Below, piece by piece: positions 1 to 4,905 of a stretch of DNA of 6,671 nucleotides. The translations under genes were made by a program, and so were the position numbers. The stretch covers positions 1 through 6,671 of the forward strand of contig JALUTL010000369.1 in assembly GCA_027016475.1 (NCBI GenBank), given 5' to 3'. How positions within the stretch are numbered: position 1 is the first letter of the stretch; each line of letters starts with the position of its first letter. The stretch is from Candidatus Heimdallarchaeota archaeon (GTDB lineage Archaea; Asgardarchaeota; Heimdallarchaeia; Heimdallarchaeales; Kariarchaeaceae). Under the pieces are notes generated by a model. The model ran no database searches, had not been told where the DNA came from, and worked only from the letters and a program-made list of their open reading frames with translations.

Positions 1-254
1 GTTGTATTCCTTAGCACTGAGACATTTTCAGGCTGTACTCCAAGTATTTTTGCTGCAAAAACCCTGGAATTGTGATAATCTTTTTGGTATTCAGGAAAAT
101 CGAATTTGTGTTCTCCAAACTGAGAAAAATCCATCAACGTCTGTTTTGCTCTCTCCAAAGAGTCCTTTGGAAGAATTCCCATTGCGGCATGATTGAGATA
201 AATAACTTCCTGGTTCAAAGCCATTCGTTCTCTTGAATCATCTGTGGGTTGCAT
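1..254 (-). CDS. Class V aminotransferase, N-terminal part (runs off left edge)
   Basis: Partial gene: 84 codons from ATG at 254 to the window edge. Reading the minus strand gives a protein whose residues 19-29, YLNHAAMGILP, match the N-terminal strand-turn of fold-type I, class V PLP enzymes (cysteine desulfurase, kynureninase and isopenicillin-epimerase-like group; typical form YLN/DHAA-x-G-x-LP). A helix rich in charged residues and the segment ending ILGVQPENVSVLRNT follow, and this is where these proteins begin the PLP-phosphate region. The PLP lysine and any active-site cysteine lie outside the window, so desulfurase, epimerase and other class V activities cannot be separated. An in-frame stop lies upstream and no earlier in-frame ATG exists; AGGT five bases before the ATG may be a weak ribosome site. 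It lies 45 nt downstream of thioredoxin on the same strand, so co-transcription is likely. The family call is fairly firm; the substrate is unknown. Confidence 0.8.
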   Translation of the reverse strand, partial: MQPTDDSRERMALNQEVIYLNHAAMGILPKDSLERAKQTLMDFSQFGEHKFDFPEYQKDYHNSRVFAAKILGVQPENVSVLRNT

Positions 255-299
255 ATCATACCTAAGAAGAATGGTTTGAAAAAGGTTTCACGTAATAGA

Positions 300-632
300 C
301 TAATCTTCACCATCTACCAATTTTTTTACTTCTTGTGTCAGTTTATCTGGCTTTGCTCCTGACCACTTGTTTACTAGCTCCCCATTCCTGAAAACCAAAA
401 AAGTAGGTATTGACAAAACCTTGAAGGTTCTGGCAAAATTCATGTTTTCATCTGTATTGATTTTTGCAAAAGTCACCTTGTCATGGTATTGTTCCGCTAA
501 TTTTTCAAAAACTGGCGAAATAGCTTTGCAAGGTGCGCACCATTCAGCCCATGTATCAACAATAACTGTTTCATGACTTGAAATTACCTGTTCAAAATCA
601 TTGTCAGTCATGACAATTAAATGATCACTCAT
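300..632 (-). CDS. trxA: Thioredoxin
   Basis: Small cytosolic dithiol oxidoreductase of 110 residues, the usual single-domain thioredoxin length. The active site WCAPC is at residues 31-35. The buried Asp26 and the cis-proline loop (S74-I-P76-T) fall at the same residue numbers as in the E. coli protein, and FRNGE follows as in the usual F-K/R-NGE hairpin. The common form is WCGPC, so Ala replaces Gly in the CXXC loop, a frequent variant. There is no signal peptide or membrane anchor. The open frame extends 17 codons further upstream to a TTG, but ATG at 632 is preferred: GGAAGAGG lies just before it, and the upstream residues have no counterpart in the family. It sits between an lrp-type gene (71 nt upstream) and a class V aminotransferase (45 nt downstream). 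It would be reduced by a thioredoxin reductase not in this window; the client proteins are unknown. Confidence 0.93.
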   Translation of the reverse strand: MSDHLIVMTDNDFEQVISSHETVIVDTWAEWCAPCKAISPVFEKLAEQYHDKVTFAKINTDENMNFARTFKVLSIPTFLVFRNGELVNKWSGAKPDKLTQEVKKLVDGED

Positions 633-639
633 AAATTCC

Positions 640-647
640 TCTTCCTT
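640..647 (-). promoter_or_regulatory. Shine-Dalgarno site deciding the thioredoxin start
   Basis: On the minus strand GGAAGAGG ends about seven bases before ATG 632. It is purine-rich and complementary to the anti-SD end of archaeal 16S rRNA. It supports the internal ATG over the upstream TTG at 683, and translation from a leadered, probably polycistronic, message. Confidence 0.55.
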
Positions 648-703
648 ATCTTCATTAAAAAATTTTAGGACAGGAAAAGGCAATCAATTTTCAATACTTT
701 TGG

Positions 704-1183
704 TCAAATATCATGCTCAAACGGATCCAAAATGTCCTGCTCAGTAAGCACCTCCTGAAAAACTTGGAACTGGTCAATTTCTTTAATTCCTTCTACAGTT
801 CGAATTGAGTTTGTCAATACCTTGTGGATGTCATCAATTGTTCGCAAACGAACCTTTACCAACAAATCATATGGTCCAGAGATCAATGTTACCTGAAAGA
901 CATTTTTCTTCCCCTTCAATTGTTCTGCTACTTTTTGTGCCGTCGTTCCACTTGACCAATCTATTTTAATCAGAAGATATGCGGACTTTCCCAAACTCAG
1001 TTGTTCATAGTCTAAGTTGACCGAAAAGCATTTGATTATTTCTTTGTCCTCCAATTTCTTTCGACGGTTATAAATAGTGCTTGGTGATTCAGCAAGTGAT
1101 TTTGCTAGCTCCCTCACACTCTTTCGGCTATCAAGCCTCAGTTCATAAATCAATCGCTTGTCTAGTTCATCTACAACACTCAT
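704..1183 (-). CDS. Lrp/AsnC-family transcriptional regulator
   Basis: DNA-binding regulator of 159 residues, the normal length of the feast/famine family. The N-terminal winged helix-turn-helix begins with VDELDKRLIYELRLDSR. The second and recognition helices span about residues 24-43 (VRELAKSLAESPSTIYNRRK), followed by the conserved L-E-x-K-x-I-I-K wing. The C-terminal RAM domain (about 66-150) forms the dimer and effector site and carries the hallmark SGPYDLLVKVR at 102-112. Effectors of the family are usually amino acids; none can be named here. The start could be ATG 1183 or TTG 1189, two codons earlier. ATG is chosen because a TATA element lies about 30 bp upstream and there is no ribosome site, suggesting a leaderless message. 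It is divergent from bud32 and upstream of thioredoxin and an aminotransferase, which it may control along with itself. An AT-rich dyad upstream is a candidate operator. Confidence 0.92.
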   Translation of the reverse strand: MSVVDELDKRLIYELRLDSRKSVRELAKSLAESPSTIYNRRKKLEDKEIIKCFSVNLDYEQLSLGKSAYLLIKIDWSSGTTAQKVAEQLKGKKNVFQVTLISGPYDLLVKVRLRTIDDIHKVLTNSIRTVEGIKEIDQFQVFQEVLTEQDILDPFEHDI

Positions 1184-1208
1184 TGTCAATCACTAAGAAC
1201 CATTTGGC

Positions 1209-1224
1209 CTTATAAATTCGTCAA
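1209..1224 (-). promoter_or_regulatory. Archaeal promoter (BRE/TATA) of the lrp-type gene
   Basis: On the minus strand TTTATAAG (1216-1209) is preceded by TTGACGAA (1224-1217), which resembles a BRE. The TATA centre is about 30 bp from ATG 1183 and about 24 bp from TTG 1189, so transcription should start at or within a few bases of the start codon, giving a leaderless or nearly leaderless mRNA. Confidence 0.6.
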
Positions 1225-1230
1225 TTTGTA

Positions 1231-1250
1231 TCAATTATTTTGATAATTTT
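1231..1250. promoter_or_regulatory. AT-rich inverted repeat, candidate regulator operator
   Basis: AATTAT (1233-1238) and ATAATT (1243-1248) form a perfect six-base inverted repeat around TTTG; flanking TC and TTGA weakly extend the symmetry. It lies just upstream of the lrp-type promoter in the divergent region shared with bud32. Lrp/AsnC proteins bind AT-rich dyads and commonly regulate their own gene, so autoregulation is a reasonable inference. In DNA this AT-rich, such a dyad can also occur by chance. Confidence 0.35.
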
Positions 1251-1283
1251 GAACGATTGGATTAAAAACAATGTTCATTATGT

Positions 1284-1291
1284 GTATAATA
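1284..1291 (+). promoter_or_regulatory. Candidate TATA box of bud32
   Basis: GTATAATA lies about 60 bp before ATG 1347 and about 45 bp before ATG 1332, so transcription would start near 1313 with a short leader. That leader carries the GGAG ribosome site. A second AT-rich stretch, AATTATTTAG at 1315-1324, is about 27 bp before ATG 1347 and could instead give a leaderless message. The choice is open. Confidence 0.4.
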
Positions 1292-1336
1292 TTCGTCTGA
1301 AGCCTTATCCCAACAATTATTTAGTGCGAAGATGCA

Positions 1337-1340
1337 GGAG
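1337..1340 (+). promoter_or_regulatory. Shine-Dalgarno site favouring the second bud32 ATG
   Basis: GGAG, within GCAGGAGAATAGAATG, is six bases from ATG 1347. It lies inside the reading frame that would start at ATG 1332, so it favours the shorter protein. Confidence 0.5.
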
Positions 1341-1346
1341 AATAGA

Positions 1347-1997
1347 ATGAAAATTGACATCGTGGCTTCATACCCAACAAAGGAGGAACTCCTTTCGATA
1401 AATGCTGAAGCTCGTGTTTACAGAGGCGCCTACCTTGGATGCGATGTTGTGATCAAGGAAAGGGTTAGCAAGAAATATCGAAACCCATCACTTGATATTG
1501 AGCTAAGAAAATCTAGGGCATTTACCGAAGCAAAAGTATTGTACCATGCAAATCAAGAAAAAATCAGGGTGCCCGCAATTTTCTTTGTTCATCCTATAGA
1601 ATTCTACATTGTGATGGAGTATGTTGCTGGACAATCTCTGAAAAATTACCTCGAACACCACAAGGATTTGACTCTTCTATACAAAGCGGGGCAACAAGTG
1701 GCAATGTTGCACAACATCAATGTAGTGCATGGGGATCTGACAACTTCGAACCTGCTTGTCTCAGATGGTCAGATTACTATGATTGATTTTGGTCTAGCAC
1801 AATATACAACAGCAATTGAGGATAAAGCCGTTGACATTAATGTATTCTATAGAACTTTGGAAAGTACCCATCCGAACATTTGGAAATTGGCTTGGGATGA
1901 ATTTATTAGAGGATACGGTGATATATCAACTGAATTCAAACCAGTCATGAAAAGAATGGAAAAAATAGATGAAAGGGTTAGATACAAAAAACATTGA
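1347..1997 (+). CDS. bud32: Bud32/PRPK-type KEOPS kinase/ATPase
   Basis: Small atypical kinase of the KEOPS complex, which with Kae1 makes t6A at position 37 of ANN-decoding tRNAs; Bud32 regulates Kae1 through its ATPase/kinase activity. The 216-residue protein is a minimal one-domain kinase. It shows NAEARVYRG (family form GAEA), VIKERVSKKYR with ATP-binding Lys37, LRKSRAFTEAKVL with helix-C Glu61, hinge region IVMEYVAG, catalytic loop HGDLTTSN (Asp130, Asn135), metal-binding IDFG (Asp147) and EDKAVDINV. The basic tail ERVRYKKH corresponds to the family's Arg/Lys-rich C-terminus implicated in tRNA contact. ATG 1347 is chosen because CAGGAG lies six bases before it; ATG 1332, five codons earlier in frame, is possible. 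Kae1 is not fused to it, as it is in some euryarchaea, nor is it adjacent. The gene is divergent from the lrp-type gene and converges on PAP2 with one base between the stop codons. Confidence 0.95.
   Translation: MKIDIVASYPTKEELLSINAEARVYRGAYLGCDVVIKERVSKKYRNPSLDIELRKSRAFTEAKVLYHANQEKIRVPAIFFVHPIEFYIVMEYVAGQSLKNYLEHHKDLTLLYKAGQQVAMLHNINVVHGDLTTSNLLVSDGQITMIDFGLAQYTTAIEDKAVDINVFYRTLESTHPNIWKLAWDEFIRGYGDISTEFKPVMKRMEKIDERVRYKKH
1960..1991 (-). terminator. Candidate U-tract terminator for the PAP2 end of the lipid block
   Basis: On the minus strand, downstream of the PAP2 stop, two runs of six T (complements of A at 1986-1991 and 1960-1965) follow each other. Archaeal RNA polymerase terminates at such T-tracts without needing a hairpin. 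They lie within the last codons of bud32, because the two genes converge with only one base between them. Confidence 0.35.
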
Positions 1998-1998
1998 A

Positions 1999-2511
1999 CT
2001 AGTATAGAAGACTCATAGGAAGATATGCAACGATGAACCCCAAGAATAAACCTACGATAACATCCATCAAATAATGCTCTCCTGACGCTACTCTCTGCAA
2101 ACATACTATGAATCCCCAAACAATTGCCAATACCATCAATATTGGATTCCCGTGAAAGACAACAAAATAGGTAAGGATTGTCCCAATTCTACCGGCGTGA
2201 CCCGATGGAAAGGAGAATTCATCAAAAATGTGCAAATTTTCCTGCTTCTGTATAGGTCTTTGCCTCCTCACTTTCAATTTGAGCACCATCATGAATATGG
2301 TAAGAACAACCAAATTTATAGTCAGCAAAACCGATTGCAGCAATGAAAGACCAACAATCAAGGAAAATAGGAAGACAATAGGATATCCTTTTTGGTCACC
2401 AATGAAACGCATCGCCATGACAAAGGGATGCTTTCCCAACATTCCCCATGTTTCATGGATCTTTTTCGAAACATGGGAATCAAGCGTGACAATCGGTTTA
2501 TGGACTGACAT
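1999..2511 (-). CDS. PAP2-family membrane phosphatase
   Basis: Integral-membrane phosphatase of 170 residues, typical of short PAP2/PgpB-like proteins that dephosphorylate lipid phosphates or polyprenyl diphosphates. All three catalytic motifs are present: K78-x6-R85-P86 (KLKVRRQRP), P102-S103-G104-H105 (phosphate contact and acid/base His), and R140-x5-H146-x3-D150 (nucleophile His). The usual Ser of the SR pair in the third motif is Gln139. Hydrophobic segments lie at about 44-77 (long enough for two helices), 108-120, 123-138 and 150-169; there is no cleavable signal peptide. The gene begins 10 nt after the nucleotidyltransferase stop and lacks a clear ribosome site, so it is probably translationally coupled to that gene. 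The context of geranylgeranyl reductase and nucleotidyltransferase points to a prenyl or archaeal lipid phosphate substrate, but the sequence does not identify it. Confidence 0.9.
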   Translation of the reverse strand: MSVHKPIVTLDSHVSKKIHETWGMLGKHPFVMAMRFIGDQKGYPIVFLFSLIVGLSLLQSVLLTINLVVLTIFMMVLKLKVRRQRPIQKQENLHIFDEFSFPSGHAGRIGTILTYFVVFHGNPILMVLAIVWGFIVCLQRVASGEHYLMDVIVGLFLGFIVAYLPMSLLY

Positions 2512-2521
2512 GTTGATCGTC

Positions 2522-3358
2522 TTACAATCCCAAGTTCAGCTTACCTTCACCGATCAGCTTCCTCAACAATTCAAGTTGTGACGGCTTGTCAACATCGAAT
2601 CCTAAATCCGCATGCGGAGAGACAACTGCTTTTACCTCAGCCTTGAAGATTTTGGATACAATTTTTTCAGCTTCTTCTACGCTGATACGTCGGAACAAAA
2701 ACCTGACAAAAGAGAATGGAGAAATGAAGAAGGCTTGTCTTACAACACTTTTCCTGTTGTGTATCAAGCGGTCGATCAATTCCTTTCTCTGAACCGCCAT
2801 TTCAATGTTGACCAGCTGTAAATCTCCTCCACAAAACTTTCCTTCTTTCATCGCTGCATACGTTCTTCTATTGTTTGGATAGGCTGCATTCATCGTTTTC
2901 TCATTAATGATGGAGAAATAGAAGTCCGCCTCCATATTGCCACATGCTTTTACAAAATCCCTGATTGCAACTGATGTTATAGTCGGGACATCGCCTCCAA
3001 TGAACAATGCTCGTTTCTGTTCTGGATTTTCCATAAGAATCTTCTTGCTTGCTCCAATAATTTTTTCAGAATGCGTGCCTTGAATTTCTAAAAATTCAAT
3101 AGATACCCTTTTCAAACTCTCTGGAATTTGCAGCAACTTCTCAGGCAACCCAACAATAATAATTCTTGAAACTACCTCACTTTCGATAAAAGCCTTTATC
3201 GTATAGAGGATCATTGGCTGACCGTTCAACTCAATCAATGACTTGTATCTGACTTTTGCATATTCCAATAACAGGTCTTTTTTGTAATATTTGGACTGGG
3301 GATTGTCAGATCCTGCAAGAATCACCAATGGTAGTTTTACTTGGACTGGCTCATTCAT
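2522..3358 (-). CDS. MobA-like nucleotidyltransferase, substrate unknown
   Basis: Cytosolic GT-A-fold nucleotidyltransferase (NTP_transf_3/MobA-like) of 278 residues. The Rossmann-like start is LPLVILAG (9-16). The usual G-x-G-T/S-R loop is replaced by GSDNPQSKYY and a longer insertion before the conserved Lys39 and LNGQPM (44-49). The metal Asp is in FIGGDVP (119-125). FCGGDLQLVN (175-184) and the late DVDKPSQLEL (255-264) are also conserved features of this kind of enzyme. A basic, hydrophobic stretch at about 205-225 may be a membrane-facing patch. Molybdenum cofactor work (MobA itself) is unlikely, because these proteins are longer and no moco genes are near. The frame continues 18 codons upstream to a TTG. 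ATG 3358 is preferred because the fold begins just after it and a TATA element lies about 33 bp away. It sits between geranylgeranyl reductase and PAP2, suggesting activation of a lipid head group or sugar. The fold is firm; the reaction is unknown. Confidence 0.85.
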   Translation of the reverse strand: MNEPVQVKLPLVILAGSDNPQSKYYKKDLLLEYAKVRYKSLIELNGQPMILYTIKAFIESEVVSRIIIVGLPEKLLQIPESLKRVSIEFLEIQGTHSEKIIGASKKILMENPEQKRALFIGGDVPTITSVAIRDFVKACGNMEADFYFSIINEKTMNAAYPNNRRTYAAMKEGKFCGGDLQLVNIEMAVQRKELIDRLIHNRKSVVRQAFFISPFSFVRFLFRRISVEEAEKIVSKIFKAEVKAVVSPHADLGFDVDKPSQLELLRKLIGEGKLNLGL

Positions 3359-3386
3359 TTTGTCTAAATTCTTTTTCTTGCATCTG

Positions 3387-3402
3387 AATATATGATTTCT
3401 CC
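3387..3402 (-). promoter_or_regulatory. Candidate internal promoter before the nucleotidyltransferase
   Basis: Minus strand CATATATT (3394-3387) is preceded by purine-rich GGAGAAAT (3402-3395), resembling TATA plus BRE. The TATA centre is about 33 bp before ATG 3358, which would give a leader of about eight bases. It lies in the 81-nt gap after the reductase gene, so the nucleotidyltransferase-PAP2 pair may be transcribed separately as well as by read-through. Confidence 0.45.
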
Positions 3403-3439
3403 TATTGTTCAATCTTGTTGGGTAAGCTTAGGGAGTACT

Positions 3440-4816
3440 TCAGAAATTCCAACCTGTTGTACGATTCCTTTTTTCTCTCCAAAGTTGTAATCCATCAGGA
3501 CTATGTGGATAATTGTGATAAAGAAATTTCACCTTTTCGACTTTTCTCAGCAGATTCACAAGCATAAAGACCGGTTTCCATCGAGGAAAGGCCCTGAAAA
3601 GTCGCCTAAATTTTTCAGTCATTGACAATTCAATAGCCAACCCTCTGACGAGTTGATCCAAATCTTCATCAGTAAGAAACCGTCTTTTGATTAAAAATTC
3701 TAGACTGTCCGATCCTACTTTTTCCAAATATTGCCTGATCAGGAGTGCATTGGCATGTTTTTCTCCTAGGTGGTGCATTATTTTTACGTTATACTCCCAA
3801 ATCGATTCTGCATCTCTCTTTTCTTCTTTCAAAGCCTTACTTATCGCTTGACCACAATAAAGCCCACTCTCCAAGGCGGGTCCGTGTCCTTCAGCAGTGG
3901 TTGGATGGACTAAACAGCCAGCATCCCCTACTAACGCTCCTCCATTGAACACCAGAGAATCAAAAGGTGGACGGATTGGGATCTGCCCTCCTCCAGATTT
4001 GATAACGTCATATGCATCCTCTGGATAGTAGCGTTTCATATGATTCAAATATGTCTCTTTCAGGCTTGGCATGTCGTTTTCAGATTTTAACCATCCCAAT
4101 CCCACATTTAGGCGGTTTGGGCCTTTAGAAAAGATCCAGAAGTACCCTGGAATGGGAATGGTCTTTTCGTACAGTAAAACTATTTCATTGTTCCATCTAT
4201 GAGGTGTGAAATTCTCCTTCAATTCTATAATCTCTCGATAAGTTGGCCAAACCATATCGGGATCCAAGTCCACCTGAATAGCATCGTTCCACCTCAAATG
4301 GGATGGGAGATGCTTCCTAACTGCGGCAAATGATCCTGAAGCGTCAACCGTGAACTTGGCCCTGACTGATTTTAACTCTCCATTTGTATACACTTTAATG
4401 CCCGATACAAAATTGTCCTCAACCAATATTCCACGAACGGGCGAATTAGGAAAAATTTCAACTCCTATTTCTTCACAGAGCCGGATCAATCTTTGTCCAT
4501 ATGTTAATCGGTCGACTACATATCCTGGCGCTGTTAGAGTCGCTTTCGTATCGATATCATTTGCTGCAATGCTCATTTTTGATATTGGATCCGAAACCTC
4601 TTCCCCATATGGCTCTTCTATTCCCAACTGGTTTTTCAATAAGATGACTGATGCTCTATCCAAGGCATCACCACAGGTTTTGTCACCTATCAACTCTTTC
4701 TTTTTTTTGTCGAAAATGGCCACATGGAACCCTTCTTTGGCAATTGTATAGGCCGTGATGGATCCAGCAGGACCTCCACCTACAACAACCACATCATAAT
4801 CAAATTCATCTTTCAT
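3440..4816 (-). CDS. Geranylgeranyl reductase family flavoprotein
   Basis: FAD-dependent reductase of 458 residues that in archaea saturates the geranylgeranyl chains of membrane lipid precursors. The N-terminal FAD-binding Rossmann motif is VVVVGGGPAGS (9-19), with an acidic residue ending strand two (IFDKK). K46-T-C48-G follows; this Cys is conserved in archaeal geranylgeranyl reductases. The family signature PGYFWIF (223-229) with NVGLG (237-241) lines the prenyl pocket. The second FAD motif is ALVGDAG (295-301), followed by HPTTAEGHGPALESG (304-318). The C-terminal helical part ends with NYPHSPDGLQLW. The length is on the long side (many relatives are about 390-450). No membrane helix is obvious; membrane association is likely peripheral. 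A TATA/BRE pair about 28 bp before the ATG and no ribosome site suggest a leaderless start. The next genes downstream are a nucleotidyltransferase and PAP2. Relatives that reduce other prenyl groups (menaquinone, polyprenols) cannot be excluded. Confidence 0.9.
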   Translation of the reverse strand: MKDEFDYDVVVVGGGPAGSITAYTIAKEGFHVAIFDKKKKELIGDKTCGDALDRASVILLKNQLGIEEPYGEEVSDPISKMSIAANDIDTKATLTAPGYVVDRLTYGQRLIRLCEEIGVEIFPNSPVRGILVEDNFVSGIKVYTNGELKSVRAKFTVDASGSFAAVRKHLPSHLRWNDAIQVDLDPDMVWPTYREIIELKENFTPHRWNNEIVLLYEKTIPIPGYFWIFSKGPNRLNVGLGWLKSENDMPSLKETYLNHMKRYYPEDAYDVIKSGGGQIPIRPPFDSLVFNGGALVGDAGCLVHPTTAEGHGPALESGLYCGQAISKALKEEKRDAESIWEYNVKIMHHLGEKHANALLIRQYLEKVGSDSLEFLIKRRFLTDEDLDQLVRGLAIELSMTEKFRRLFRAFPRWKPVFMLVNLLRKVEKVKFLYHNYPHSPDGLQLWREKRNRTTGWNF

Positions 4817-4840
4817 TCAAATTAACAGATTTTCGGCTTC

Positions 4841-4856
4841 TTTAAACCATTTTCAC
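4841..4856 (-). promoter_or_regulatory. Candidate promoter of the geranylgeranyl reductase gene
   Basis: Minus strand GTGAAAATGG (4856-4847) followed by TTTAAA (4846-4841) resembles BRE plus TATA. The TATA centre is about 28 bp from ATG 4816, consistent with leaderless transcription. A second AT-rich element, GATATAATT (4874-4866), lies further up and would give a leader of about 30 bases. Confidence 0.5.
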
Positions 4857-4905
4857 ATGTCAATCAATTATATCGTTATTCGGCAAAGAAAATTTTGAAG
4901 CTGGA

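Noticed and set aside
2..196. Plus-strand open frame of 64 codons at the left edge
   Set aside because: It is antisense to the class V aminotransferase frame, which has a recognisable family motif; the plus-strand product resembles nothing and has no promoter or ribosome site.
255..299. GGTTT repeats in the thioredoxin-aminotransferase gap as a terminator or repeat element
   Set aside because: The copies are only five bases and form no convincing hairpin; the T-run is short, so read-through is more likely.
633..683. Longer thioredoxin starting at TTG 683
   Set aside because: The extra 17 residues are not part of the thioredoxin fold, and a good ribosome site precedes ATG 632.
1184..1331. 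tRNA, small RNA or riboswitch in the divergent region
   Set aside because: The region is AT-rich without cloverleaf or GC-rich paired stems; the promoter elements account for what is visible.
1847..2119. 90-codon minus-strand frame spanning the bud32-PAP2 junction
   Set aside because: It covers conserved ends of both real genes in a different frame and has no recognisable content.
2152..2581. Two plus-strand open frames opposite PAP2 and the nucleotidyltransferase end
   Set aside because: They overlap a gene with all PAP2 catalytic motifs on the other strand; their products have no domain features.
4350..4751. 133-codon plus-strand open frame
   Set aside because: It lies antisense to the FAD-binding half of the reductase; it is an open frame by chance with no supporting signals.
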